A DNA stretch of 64,000 nt. It comes from Algoriphagus sp. Y33 (GTDB taxonomy: Bacteria > Bacteroidota > Bacteroidia > Cytophagales > Cyclobacteriaceae). The notes below the pieces were generated by a model. That model was not told the DNA's origin. It made no database searches and saw only the letters and a program-made list of their open reading frames with translations. Each line of letters begins with the position of its first letter. Position 1 is the first letter of the stretch. The position numbers and the translations under genes are program-made. This document shows, piece after piece, positions 46,560 through 55,022 of the stretch. The stretch is from NCBI RefSeq assembly GCF_014838715.1, contig NZ_CP061947.1:868001-932000 (forward strand), in the 5' to 3' direction.

Positions 46560-47403
46560 TCAAAAAAGATGGTGACGTGTTTGCTTTAGAGATTTGTGCC
46601 CGAGCATTTTTGATACGGTTTCAATCGGTACACCGTTTGCTAAGGGAATGGTTGTCTCAACTGTGCGCCGTGCGATATGGAAGATGGGCGGTTTATTGAT
46701 CTCACAGACATCTGCGATTTCTTTCAAATACGAATTCATCTTTTGATTGCTTAAAACAGGCAATACATGAGTCCCGTCCTGGCATTGGGTATGATTTCGG
46801 TATTTTTCAACCAACTCCAAAGCTTTCGGCAATAAGGGAAGTAGAGTAGGGGAATCGGTTTTTTGACGATGGGTATAGATCCACTGTTCCCCGTCAATCC
46901 CTGTGGATATCTGGTTTTTGCCAAGGTTTTGACATCAATGTATGCCAGACCCGTGTAGCAGCTAAAAAGAAAAATATCCCTTACGTTGTTTACCGTAGGC
47001 AAATTCTTTATCCAGCAGATCCTCTACCCGGTCGTTGTGCTCCTGATAAATTTCAAGAATCATCCTTCTCTTTTCTCCGATTCCAAGTAGCACATTTTTT
47101 AATGCTTCAGAAGTCACTTCCTTATCTGAATCAATTAGCTGTTTTTTCGCTTGAAGTACTTTGTGGTGGAGAGAATCTAGGTAGGCGTTTAATGTGCGGT
47201 CCTCTTCTTTATTACCGTTTGCCCTTCCAATGGCGTTATTCCAACGTTTTGGGCTCCATAATCTTTTTGTTGACAGGTCTTTAGCTATTCCGTCAACTGT
47301 AATTCGCAAGTACACATACTTGTCTCCTGTGGTGGTTTTTTTCGATTGTTTCAAAAAGAAGAGCAATCCGAAGCTTTTTTCTTCCGAAGCTTTTTTCTAA
47401 CAT
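46560..47403 (-). pseudogene. Broken Bacteroidota tyrosine integrase
   Basis: Pieces in different frames spell an integrase. From the ATG at 47403 one reads MLEKSFG. A 16-base tandem duplication (period 16, copies at 47366-47381 and 47382-47397) then shifts the frame before LLFFLKQSKKTT. The arm-binding and core-binding parts run to about 46980 (KRWNNAIGRANG, EIYQEHNDRVEDLL). Another shift precedes IFLFSCYTGLAYIDVK. After a further shift the catalytic end reads FHIARRTVETTIPLANGVPI, ETVSKMLGHKSL. The H-x-x-R is kept, but the C-terminus ends RHHLF without the nucleophilic Tyr (usually HYAK). It lies about 360 bases from the 3' end of tRNA-Ser, a usual integration target. Confidence 0.88.
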
Positions 47404-47502
47404 GATTTGATTAGTTAGGTTGAACAAAACTCGGAATACAAGTTCTAAATCACAAGATGCTCATCTATTGAACATGTTGTAAATCAGTAATCTATAACAA
47501 TA

Positions 47503-47552
47503 CCAGTGCGTCTTTTTTTTCGATTAGACGAACGCCACGAATGACGCACTGG
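47503..47552. repeat. 10-bp inverted repeat near integrase remnant
   Basis: CCAGTGCGTC (47503-47512) and GACGCACTGG (47543-47552) are perfect inverted copies separated by 30 bases. It lies between the broken integrase and the tRNA-Ser. It may be a relic of an element end or recombination site. No gene is seen from 47404 to 47700. Confidence 0.4.
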
Positions 47553-47702
47553 AATTACAGGCAATTATGAAAATTATAGGGGGGTGACCACGATTAAATG
47601 CTGTAAAGGCAGTTTTTTCATCTGGCCCGCTCATTAGTCTGATCTATACTGAAAAACATATAATATATTGATAATCAATGTTTTATGATCTTGTTTACCA
47701 AT

Positions 47703-47742
47703 AAAAAAAGCGAGTTGACAATTTTTGAAATTGTAACTCGCT
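47703..47742 (-). terminator. Rho-independent terminator of tRNA-Ser
   Basis: The arms AGCGAGTTgACAATTT and AAATTGTaACTCGCT (47709-47742) form a long stem with a small loop. On the minus strand this is followed by a run of seven T (47709-47703). It lies about 20 bases past the 3' end of the tRNA and is well placed to end its transcript. Confidence 0.8.
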
Positions 47743-47761
47743 AGTTTTAAGTGTTTACGAG

Positions 47762-47850
47762 TAGAGAGTGGGGGATTCGAACCCCCGGTACGCTTTGACA
47801 CGTACGACAGTTTAGCAAACTGCTGGTTTAAGCCACTCACCCAACTCTCT
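47762..47850 (-). tRNA. tRNA-Ser (anticodon GCT)
   Basis: On the minus strand the acceptor arms AGAGAGT and ACTCTCT pair over seven bases. The D-arm GGTGAGTGG-type sequence follows, then the anticodon loop in CAGTTTGCTAAACTG with GCT. A long class II variable arm (TACG...CGTA pairing) and the T-arm GGGGGTTCGAATCCCCC complete the fold. CCA is not encoded. The long variable arm and GCT anticodon identify a serine tRNA reading AGC/AGU. A promoter lies about 100 bases upstream and a strong terminator just downstream, so it is transcribed alone. Confidence 0.95.
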
Positions 47851-47953
47851 AGATGTTTATTTGGCTTACTTTTTCTACGTGTAAAAAAACATCTTTTCGA
47901 CGCTTTTTTTCGAATTGGCTGATCTATTCATCATTCCATCCCGTAAATCGATG

Positions 47954-47986
47954 CAAATATAAGTCAATTGATCAGATTTTAACAAA
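47954..47986 (-). promoter_or_regulatory. Bacteroidota-type promoter for tRNA-Ser
   Basis: On the minus strand a TTTG box (47986-47983) and a TATATTTG box (47961-47954) are separated by 21 bases, matching the Bacteroidota TTTG-n19-21-TAnnTTTG promoter. Transcription would begin near 47947, about 100 bases before the tRNA. Confidence 0.6.
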
Positions 47987-48082
47987 TCATTAACAGATAG
48001 GAATCCAATGATTTTATCTTTTTGCCTAATAGTCTGACAATCAAATTAAATAATTTTCCAGTAGCCCCCCGAAGTCTAAAAA

Positions 48083-48129
48083 ATACCCTGTACAGGGTAT
48101 ATATAAGAAAAATGGGGAGGCTAAATTTG
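48083..48129 (+). promoter_or_regulatory. 18-bp palindrome plus TAnnTTTG box
   Basis: ATACCCTGTACAGGGTAT (48083-48100) is a perfect palindrome. It is followed 21 bases later by TAAATTTG (48122-48129), a match to the Bacteroidota -7 box, and the ATG of the 90-residue gene comes at 48153. The palindrome occupies the place of the -33 box, as expected for an operator of a dimeric regulator. Confidence 0.5.
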
Positions 48130-48152
48130 TACTTTACTCTCAAGCCGACATT

Positions 48153-48425
48153 ATGATAATCCAAACATCTACTGCAAGTTTTCTGATTGAGAACTCCCAA
48201 TCCAGAAGTGGATGCGTTGCCATCCGTTCCAATTCCCAAGAGGAACTTTACCGTTTTTTTGGGTCTCTAGAAATCAGGACAACCGATGAACTCTTTTATT
48301 CCTATGAAGTTCTTGCTTGTAAGCAGGAATTTGCAAATGCAATGATCGTGATGGTGAAAGAAATTGACTATTCTGAATTCGAAATATTTAGTTTTCAGGC
48401 ATCTTCATCTTCGAAACTCCCTTAA
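48153..48425 (+). CDS. Small 90-aa protein, unknown
   Basis: A compact reading frame with a plausible promoter and an operator-like palindrome directly upstream. The product is hydrophilic with alternating strands and helices (SRSGCVAIRSNSQEELYRFF, ELFYSYEVLACKQ, MIVMVKEIDYSEFEIF). It has no signal peptide and no recognised domain. It converges on queA, with only 14 bases between the stops. The clean upstream signals make it more likely real than a chance frame. Confidence 0.5.
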   Translation: MIIQTSTASFLIENSQSRSGCVAIRSNSQEELYRFFGSLEIRTTDELFYSYEVLACKQEFANAMIVMVKEIDYSEFEIFSFQASSSSKLP

Positions 48426-48439
48426 ATTGGAGGAAATAT

Positions 48440-49651
48440 TTAGGCTATCCAGAGCAGACTGCTGTCTCCATAGCTCAAAAATCTATAATCATTTGCCAAG
48501 GCCTCAGCATAGACACGTTTCCAGTCTTCGCCAAGAATCGTTGCAATCAGGAGAATAAGTGTAGATCCCGACTGATGAAAATTGGTGATTAGCCCTTGAA
48601 CAATCTTGAATTTGTATCCGGGGAAAATAAATATCTCCGTGGTGCCCATGATCGTTTCAAGACCCTTTTTATGCATTAATGCAAGAATAGCCTTATAGGA
48701 TTCTTGTGCAGTAGGTAGACTTACCCTGTTTTCGTAAGGAAACAGTTTCCCGATTTTCAATTCCTCGTCTTTTCCTTCGAGTAATTTCACCCCATACCAA
48801 TACAAACTTTCCAGCGTACGCACGGAAGTAGTTCCTACTGTAACCACTTTGCCTAGGTGCGCGCTGATGCGTTCGATTGTTTCTCTGCTGACGTGGATCT
48901 GCTCACTGTGCATGGGGTGCTCAGCGACTTCCTTTGCTTTGATCGGCTGAAAAGTACCGGCACTTACATGTAGTGTGACTTGTGTTTGTTTGATGCCTTT
49001 TGATTTCAACTGTCCAAAAATCTCCGGTGTGAAATGCAGGCCGGCAGTGGGAGCGGCTACAGCACCTTCTTTTTCTGAATAGACTGTCTGATACCTTGAT
49101 TTGTCTTCCTCTATTGGCTTACGGTTCAGGTAGGGGGGAAGCGGTACTTCGCCACTAGCTTCTACCACATCCACAAAAGTGACCTCTTCATTGTCCCATG
49201 AGAATTCTACTTGACGTGCCTCCCGGTGGATTAGCTTGGCCTGAAGCGTAATTGTACCATCCTGTAATGGAATTAATCCTTTCAAGATCTCTCCGTCCTT
49301 CCATTTCTTGGCATTGCCGATCATGGTTTCCCAGATTACAGGATGCTTGGCTAGCATAATCTCAGGAATCACTGTAGTGGGAGAAATAGGTTGAAGTAAA
49401 AAAATCTCTATGCGTGCTCCTGTTTCCCGTTGGAAAATCAACCGGGCCGGAATTACCTTAGTGTCATTGTATACCAGTAAGGTGTCTGACGGGAGCAAAT
49501 CAGGAATACTACTAAAATTTTGATGAGAAATCCTGCCTTCTTTGTAGTGTAAAAGCTTTGAAGAGTCCCGCTTTACCAAAGGGAATTTTGCGATCTTTTC
49601 AGGGGGTAATGTATATTCGTAGGCGGTTAAATCAATTGCCGGGATCTGCAT
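48440..49651 (-). CDS. tRNA preQ1(34) S-adenosylmethionine ribosyltransferase-isomerase
   Basis: QueA builds epoxyqueuosine on tRNA by moving the ribosyl part of S-adenosylmethionine to preQ1 at position 34. The 403-residue protein shows the family landmarks. The start reads YTLPPEKIAKFPL and RDSSKLL, followed by LVYNDTKVIPARL and then PLPPYL with RYQTVYSEKEGAVAAPTAGL. After this come HFTPEI, TLHVSAGTFQPI, GTTSVRTLESL and LITNFHQSGSTLILL near the C-terminus. The length suits Bacteroidota members, which are somewhat longer than the usual 350. It is divergent from menC over 69 bases. Confidence 0.95.
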   Translation of the reverse strand: MQIPAIDLTAYEYTLPPEKIAKFPLVKRDSSKLLHYKEGRISHQNFSSIPDLLPSDTLLVYNDTKVIPARLIFQRETGARIEIFLLQPISPTTVIPEIMLAKHPVIWETMIGNAKKWKDGEILKGLIPLQDGTITLQAKLIHREARQVEFSWDNEEVTFVDVVEASGEVPLPPYLNRKPIEEDKSRYQTVYSEKEGAVAAPTAGLHFTPEIFGQLKSKGIKQTQVTLHVSAGTFQPIKAKEVAEHPMHSEQIHVSRETIERISAHLGKVVTVGTTSVRTLESLYWYGVKLLEGKDEELKIGKLFPYENRVSLPTAQESYKAILALMHKKGLETIMGTTEIFIFPGYKFKIVQGLITNFHQSGSTLILLIATILGEDWKRVYAEALANDYRFLSYGDSSLLWIA

Positions 49652-49670
49652 AAATAGGGGATTCTGCCTG

Positions 49671-49678
49671 CAAATATA
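49671..49678 (-). promoter_or_regulatory. Probable -7 box for queA
   Basis: On the minus strand TATATTTG matches TAnnTTTG about 20 bases before the queA ATG at 49651. I could not place a convincing TTTG box at the right distance upstream, so the assignment is tentative. Confidence 0.4.
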
Positions 49679-49720
49679 ACCAAACTCGTTTCAAGTACCT
49701 TCTACAACCTCTTATAATCC

Positions 49721-50803
49721 ATGCCAGATTCTTCCATAATCAACTTTGACTACGTAAAAAGAACTTTGGTTTTCAAGTTTGATGCAGGCACCTCCAGAGG
49801 AGTATTGAAAACAAAAGATGTGTTTTGGATCAAAGCTTTCCATACTGGAAATCCCGGACTGTTGGGTTGGGGTGAAGCTGCACCTTTAGTGAAGTTGAGC
49901 CCGGACGACAGGGAAGATTTTGAGCAAGTTCTCAGCGAAATAATGTCAGGGCTGTCTGAAATAGCTTTTGAAAAGAATGAAGCGGATGTCTTGAGACAGT
50001 TACGGGAATTAATTCCATTTGAGCTGCCCAGCATTCGTTTTGCTTTGGAAACGGCCATTCTGGATTTGATAAATGGAGGTAAAAAGAAAATCCTTGGCAG
50101 CGGTTTTTATAATGGGGAAAAGTCTATATCCATCAATGGGCTAATCTGGATGGGGCGGCAGGATTTTATGCTGGAGCAGATCAATGAAAAGTTGGCGCAG
50201 GGATTTGACTGCATCAAAATGAAAATAGGTGCAATTGACTTCCGGCAGGAATTGGATCTTCTCGAATATATTAGATCCCGCTTTTCCAAAGATCAGATTA
50301 CGCTTCGGGTGGATGCCAATGGCGCTTTTTCTACTAAAGATGCACTTGGCAAGCTTCAGCAACTGGCACAGTACGATTTACATAGCATTGAGCAGCCTAT
50401 TGCTGCGGGCAATTGGGATGCAATGAAGCAGCTATGTGCAGTTACCCCGTTGCCGATAGCACTGGATGAGGAACTAATCGGTGTAAAGGACAAAGCTGAG
50501 CTTCTTGATAAAATTGAGCCACAGTATATCATAGTAAAGCCGACTTTGCTGGGCGGGATATTGGAAACCAAAGAATGGATTGAGCTTGCGGAGGCTCGAA
50601 GTATTGGCTGGTGGATGACCTCGGCCTTGGAGAGTACTATTGGACTGAACGCCATCGCACAGCTTGCCGATAGCCTGGAGACAAAGATTCCCCAAGGTCT
50701 GGGTACTGGAAAGCTTTATATGAATAATCTGGAATCCCCCTTGGAAATAGATCGGGGTCAGATTCATTATAATCCGACTATTGCTTGGGAGGAACCTGCT
50801 TAA
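49721..50803 (+). CDS. o-Succinylbenzoate synthase-like enolase-superfamily enzyme
   Basis: The 360-residue protein belongs to the enolase superfamily (muconate-lactonizing subgroup). The catalytic pair is in IKMKIG near residue 166. Metal ligands are in RVDANG (about 195), IEQP (about 223) and LDEE (about 248), and the general base is in VKPTLLGG (about 272), followed by the ALES motif. In Bacteroidota this form is normally MenC, which dehydrates SHCHC to o-succinylbenzoate in menaquinone synthesis. Dipeptide epimerase or N-acylamino acid racemase is the alternative within the subgroup. It overlaps the convergent lactonase-like gene by four bases at the stops. Confidence 0.82.
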   Translation: MPDSSIINFDYVKRTLVFKFDAGTSRGVLKTKDVFWIKAFHTGNPGLLGWGEAAPLVKLSPDDREDFEQVLSEIMSGLSEIAFEKNEADVLRQLRELIPFELPSIRFALETAILDLINGGKKKILGSGFYNGEKSISINGLIWMGRQDFMLEQINEKLAQGFDCIKMKIGAIDFRQELDLLEYIRSRFSKDQITLRVDANGAFSTKDALGKLQQLAQYDLHSIEQPIAAGNWDAMKQLCAVTPLPIALDEELIGVKDKAELLDKIEPQYIIVKPTLLGGILETKEWIELAEARSIGWWMTSALESTIGLNAIAQLADSLETKIPQGLGTGKLYMNNLESPLEIDRGQIHYNPTIAWEEPA

Positions 50804-51939
50804 TCGCCTAGTCTGAAGAGGTACACAGGCTTGTTTATTTCCACTTTCCAGGAAGTTTGGTTTAACTTTCCTGTTTCTCCGTCCCGTTCAAAAACTACAA
50901 TGTCATTGCTCGCTTGATTGGCGGAGATTAGGTATTTGCCATCAGCTGTCAAATTGAAATTACGTGGCATTACCCCTCCTGAACTTACTTGCTGGATCAG
51001 TTCATAATTTCCGCCGTCTTTCTTCGCAAGCACCGAAAGGTTGTTGGCATCTCCGCGGTTGGATGCATAAATGTTTTTACCGTCAGAAGAGATCCGTACC
51101 TCGGCAGCTCCTACATCACCTTCAGGGTTATCCGTAATCAGGGAGATCCGTTGCTTGGGAGTGAGTTTTCCCTCTTTAAAATCAACTACTTCCAATACAG
51201 CCGTTAATTCCTGCAAGATAAATAGCTCACCTCCATCGGCTGAAAACACAAGATGTCGTGGGCCATCTCCGGGTTGGGATTTAAATGTGTTGTTTAAGCT
51301 GAGGGGTTCTTTTGAGGTGTTGTCAAAATCATACACATAGACCTGATCCGTACCAAGATCTGCTGCCAGTAAGAATTTCCCGTCCGGGCTGAATACCGTG
51401 CTGTGAACATGTGGAGCATTTTGACGTTCCTTATTGACACTGCTTCCTTCGTGCCGGATCGTCTGTAGGTGGGTTAATTCTGCTTCTTTTCCGATCTTAT
51501 AAGCACTTAAACTTCCGCCGCTATAATTTGCCACAGTCAAAAAATCTTCTGTCGGAGCTAATGCAAGATAACAGGGATGGTCTCCGAAGCTTGATATTTC
51601 ACTCAGTTTGGAAAGCGATTGATTTTCTGACGAGCGGCTTAAGCTGATTATATTCCCACCCGGGAGATCACCTATTTCTTCTAAAGTGAAAACCTTGTCC
51701 CCTGCTGAATTAGCCAATACAAATGAAGGGTTTTGTATGCCGGGAAAAATTGTCCGAACTTCTAGTCTGTTTTCCGAAGGAGTAAAATCAAGTTGGTTTA
51801 AGCCCTGACTTTCTTTGTCTGTATAAGTTCCTACCAAAAAAGTATAGGTAATGGGTGTTTCTGTCATTTCAGTTGTTTTTTCTGTGGTGCAGGCCAATGA
51901 GATCGCAAGAAGTAGGGAGAGAACAAGTGATTTTTTCAT
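50800..51939 (-). CDS. Lactonase-family (Pgl-like) beta-propeller lipoprotein
   Basis: The 379-residue protein has a lipoprotein signal (ISLAC, Cys about 17). It matches the YbhE/6-phosphogluconolactonase-type seven-bladed propeller: TFLVGTYTDKESQGL at the start, FGDHPCYLALAPTEDFLTVA, APHVHSTVFSPDGKFLLAAD, LGTDQVYVYDFD, GDGPRHLVFSADGGELFIL, MPRNFNLTADGKYLISANQ. Cytoplasmic members hydrolyse 6-phosphogluconolactone. An exported lipoprotein more likely acts on sugar lactones such as those released by the PQQ-type dehydrogenases in this window. That pairing is inference. Confidence 0.85.
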   Translation of the reverse strand: MKKSLVLSLLLAISLACTTEKTTEMTETPITYTFLVGTYTDKESQGLNQLDFTPSENRLEVRTIFPGIQNPSFVLANSAGDKVFTLEEIGDLPGGNIISLSRSSENQSLSKLSEISSFGDHPCYLALAPTEDFLTVANYSGGSLSAYKIGKEAELTHLQTIRHEGSSVNKERQNAPHVHSTVFSPDGKFLLAADLGTDQVYVYDFDNTSKEPLSLNNTFKSQPGDGPRHLVFSADGGELFILQELTAVLEVVDFKEGKLTPKQRISLITDNPEGDVGAAEVRISSDGKNIYASNRGDANNLSVLAKKDGGNYELIQQVSSGGVMPRNFNLTADGKYLISANQASNDIVVFERDGETGKLNQTSWKVEINKPVYLFRLGD

Positions 51940-51962
51940 CTGTTTATAATTTGGTTTTTAAT

Positions 51963-52192
51963 GGTCCCATAGCCTGTCCCGTCCGCCGCGGCAGATCGGG
52001 AGAATCTCGCATTTGGATAATCATTCCTCTTGTGTGTCGCTTGCGTCATGCCCGATTTCAGGTGTTTTTATTTATCTTTCATAGGTCATCCCGATTAGTC
52101 GGGGCAGGCTATGGAATCTTACGCAGCGGATAACCATCTTACATCTCACTGTGTGCTGTCTTCGAAATGTTCGATTTCATATCAGAAAGATA
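51963..52192. repeat. Dispersed repeat copies B and C
   Basis: Two head-to-tail copies of the family seen at 16651-16738 are present. B contains agaatctcgcatttggataatcat, tgtgtgtcgcttgcgtcat and gcccgatttcaggt. C contains tggaatcttacgcagcggataacca, actgtgtgctgtcttcgaa and atgttcgatttcatat. B begins with catagcctgtcccg and a ccgccgcgg core, and C is preceded by the inverted form cggggcaggctatgg, so the unit has complementary ends. No gene lies between 51940 and 52354. Confidence 0.6.
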
Positions 52193-52354
52193 TGGAAATA
52201 TCCGAAATCAATATTTTGTCTTTTTATCGAGAAAATGCTCATTTGATTAATAAAAAGAAAGAAAATAAGATTATTTGTTAATGAATACTCAATAGTTATT
52301 TCAGTTTTTAGAATTTTCGCTAATTTGCTTTTCCATTAAAACGGAAGATGAATA

Positions 52355-54889
52355 ATGTACAAAACCTATGATACCCAAGTAGCCAAGCGCTTCACGATTT
52401 ACAACAGTTTATTTTTGGATCTTCCCTTCAATGACATTTACCGCACAGGAACCTTGCTTCCGATTTTAGGTACGGCATGTCAAAATGGCTTCCAGAAAGG
52501 ATTGACCCCAAAGGAAATTATTGCAGGGTTTTTCGATGAATTAATGCCTGATTCTACGGAATCTCAGCAATCTGATTTGCTTTTCCAGATGATCCAATAC
52601 GTAGAGCGACAGGTTGTTTTGTTTGACTCTATAGAGGATGCCGCCTATGAGAAGATCCATGATCTGAATGGGAAAGGAACAATTAAGGCTTTGATAGACC
52701 GTACGGACAATGATAACAAGCGGGAAGAGCTAGTCGAGAAATTGAAAACTTTTTCGGTACGTCTTACGCTAACTGCCCATCCGACACAATTTTATCCAGG
52801 CAATGTCTTGGCTATTATCACAGATTTGGAGAATGCAATCCGTACGGATGACATCGGAAAGATCAATTCCCTTCTTCAGCAACTGGGCAAAACAGGGTTT
52901 ACCAAACGGGAAAAACCAACGCCTTACGATGAGGCGGTGAGCTTGATCTGGTTTTTGGAAAATATATTCTACCAGAGTATTTCTGATATTATGGTTCGCT
53001 TACTGGGATCCTTGAATATCCCGCTTCATGATTGGGAAAACCCGGGCTTGTTGAAAGTCGGCTTTTGGCCGGGGGGAGATAGGGACGGAAATCCTTTTGT
53101 AACACATACCATTACAAAGCAGGTGGCAGAACGCTTGAAAAAGTGGGTTCTAAAATGCTATTACCGTGATGTCCGGAAAGTTCGGCGAAGATTGACTTTC
53201 AAGCATGTGGAAGAAATCCTGATTAATATCGAACGGGGTCTTTACGCTACTTTATTTGAAAATGATCCTGTCTATAAGACCAAAGACCAACTGCTTGCTG
53301 ATTTGCTTTCTGCAAGAGAAGGCTTAATTAAGTATCACGAAGGACTTTTCCTGGATGTATTGGATCAGTTTATTCTGAAAGTAAAAATATTCGGTTTCCA
53401 CTTCGCATGCATGGATATGCGTCAGGACAGCCGCAAGCATGATGCATTGATAGACGAGATTTTTCAGCTTCAGGGCAAGAAACTAGAAGGCACGGAGGAT
53501 GAACAAATTGCCCAAATCCTGTCATTGACAGAGCTCCCTGAAATAGCTTCATTTCAGGACGAGTTTAATCAAGAAATATTGCAGTCATTAGGTGTAATTG
53601 ACTCAGTCCAGCAGGAAAGTGGGGAAGAGGTTCTCAATCGCTACATCATTTCTAATTGCCAATCCAGAAAGCACCTGTTGGAAGTTTTTAAGTTGGCAAA
53701 ACTGACGCTGGGTGCAGACAAGGAAAACCTTCCTTTGGACATTGTGCCGCTTTTTGAGACAATTGACGATTTGGCAGAAGCTCCTGAGATCATGACAAGT
53801 CTCTACAATCTTCCTGAATACAAAAAACATTTGGCATCCAGGGGAAATAAACAAACCATCATGCTTGGCTTCTCTGACGGAACAAAAGACGGTGGATACC
53901 TTCAGGCCAACTGGTCTATCTTAAGGGCTAAAGAGGAGATGACCAGAGTATCAAGGGAAAATGGAATAGAAGTAGTCTTCTTCGACGGTAGAGGAGGGCC
54001 CCCTGCACGTGGCGGAGGAAACATGCATAATTTCTATGCCTCTCTGGGAGAGAAAGTAGAAAACTCTGAAATACAGATAACTATCCAGGGTCAGACTATT
54101 TCTGCCAATTATGGTAAAGTTGCTTCGTGCACTTACAATTTTGAGCAGCTCCTCAGTGCAGGTTTGGAAAACCATCTTTACGGTGGTGCAGATAAGAATT
54201 TAAATAACGGGCAACGTGCTTTGATCGACGAGCTGGCAGGAGAAGCCTATGAATCCTACAAGAAATTCAAAAGCCATCCTAAGTTTGTGCCTTATTTGGA
54301 GCACGTGACTCCACTTAAGTACTTTGGGATGACAAATATCGGTTCCAGGCCTTTAAAAAGAGGTAAGGGTGAAGGCTTGAAATTCGAAGATCTAAGGGCA
54401 ATTCCTTTTGTGGGGTCATGGGCTCAGATGAAACAAAATATTCCTGGTTTCTACGGTGTAGGAGCTGCGGTGGAGGAATTGGAAAAGAGAGGGAAATTGG
54501 GTGACTTGAAAGAATTATATAATAACAGTCTATTCTTCAGAGCACTTCTCGGTAATTCCATGCAGTCATTGACCAAGTGTTTTTATCCGGCTACTGCTTA
54601 TCTAAAGCATGACAAGAATTATGGTGAATTCTGGGAGATTATGTACGACGAGTACCTTAGGTCTATAGAGAAACTCAAAGAAGTGTCTTCAATGGATGAA
54701 CTGATGGGGGACAACAAGGTCATTAAAAAGTCAATTGAAATTAGAGAGCGAATCGTATTGCCTTTGATTACAGTGCAGCAGTACGCTATTCAGAAAATAC
54801 TTGAAACAGGTAAGTCCACAGAAGTGCTTCAAAAGTTGATCCTGAGAAGTATGTTTGGGATTATCAATGCAGCAAGGAATGCAGCGTAA
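52355..54889 (+). CDS. Phosphoenolpyruvate carboxylase
   Basis: PEPC adds bicarbonate to phosphoenolpyruvate to give oxaloacetate. The 844-residue protein carries the catalytic His in LTAHPTQF near residue 142, and the FWPGGDRDGNPFV motif near 240. LGFSDGTKDGGYLQANW lies near 508-524, the glycine-rich FFDGRGGPPARGGGN loop near 545-555 and a C-terminal IINAARNAA. This is the short variant found in Bacteroidota, with SDGTKDGG in place of SDSNKDAG and no obvious N-terminal phosphorylation serine. It is a single gene followed by a clear terminator. Cytoplasmic, anaplerotic. Confidence 0.93.
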   Translation: MYKTYDTQVAKRFTIYNSLFLDLPFNDIYRTGTLLPILGTACQNGFQKGLTPKEIIAGFFDELMPDSTESQQSDLLFQMIQYVERQVVLFDSIEDAAYEKIHDLNGKGTIKALIDRTDNDNKREELVEKLKTFSVRLTLTAHPTQFYPGNVLAIITDLENAIRTDDIGKINSLLQQLGKTGFTKREKPTPYDEAVSLIWFLENIFYQSISDIMVRLLGSLNIPLHDWENPGLLKVGFWPGGDRDGNPFVTHTITKQVAERLKKWVLKCYYRDVRKVRRRLTFKHVEEILINIERGLYATLFENDPVYKTKDQLLADLLSAREGLIKYHEGLFLDVLDQFILKVKIFGFHFACMDMRQDSRKHDALIDEIFQLQGKKLEGTEDEQIAQILSLTELPEIASFQDEFNQEILQSLGVIDSVQQESGEEVLNRYIISNCQSRKHLLEVFKLAKLTLGADKENLPLDIVPLFETIDDLAEAPEIMTSLYNLPEYKKHLASRGNKQTIMLGFSDGTKDGGYLQANWSILRAKEEMTRVSRENGIEVVFFDGRGGPPARGGGNMHNFYASLGEKVENSEIQITIQGQTISANYGKVASCTYNFEQLLSAGLENHLYGGADKNLNNGQRALIDELAGEAYESYKKFKSHPKFVPYLEHVTPLKYFGMTNIGSRPLKRGKGEGLKFEDLRAIPFVGSWAQMKQNIPGFYGVGAAVEELEKRGKLGDLKELYNNSLFFRALLGNSMQSLTKCFYPATAYLKHDKNYGEFWEIMYDEYLRSIEKLKEVSSMDELMGDNKVIKKSIEIRERIVLPLITVQQYAIQKILETGKSTEVLQKLILRSMFGIINAARNAA

Positions 54890-54910
54890 GTACGCTTCAT
54901 AATTTATTTG

Positions 54911-54944
54911 AAAAGCCCGGTTGATTAGATTCAGCCGGGCTTTT
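54911..54944 (+). terminator. Rho-independent terminator after ppc
   Basis: AAAAGCCCGG and CCGGGCTTTT form a 10-bp stem with an inner TGA/TCA pairing. The 3' arm ends in T4 followed by GTTT. It starts 21 bases after the ppc stop. The symmetric A/T flanks would also let it work for the minus-strand gene at 55023. Confidence 0.85.
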
Positions 54945-55022
54945 GTTTGAAAGGATGCACGCAGTGGCGGTTTTGGAGTCACTGATGTCCTGCTTCTCGG
55001 GAAACCGGACTGGATTTCAGTT

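Noticed and set aside
46560-47403. Insertion sequence rather than integrase
   Set aside because: The recovered motifs (TIPLANGVPIETVSKMLGH) are those of tyrosine recombinases. No terminal inverted repeats of an IS were found around it.
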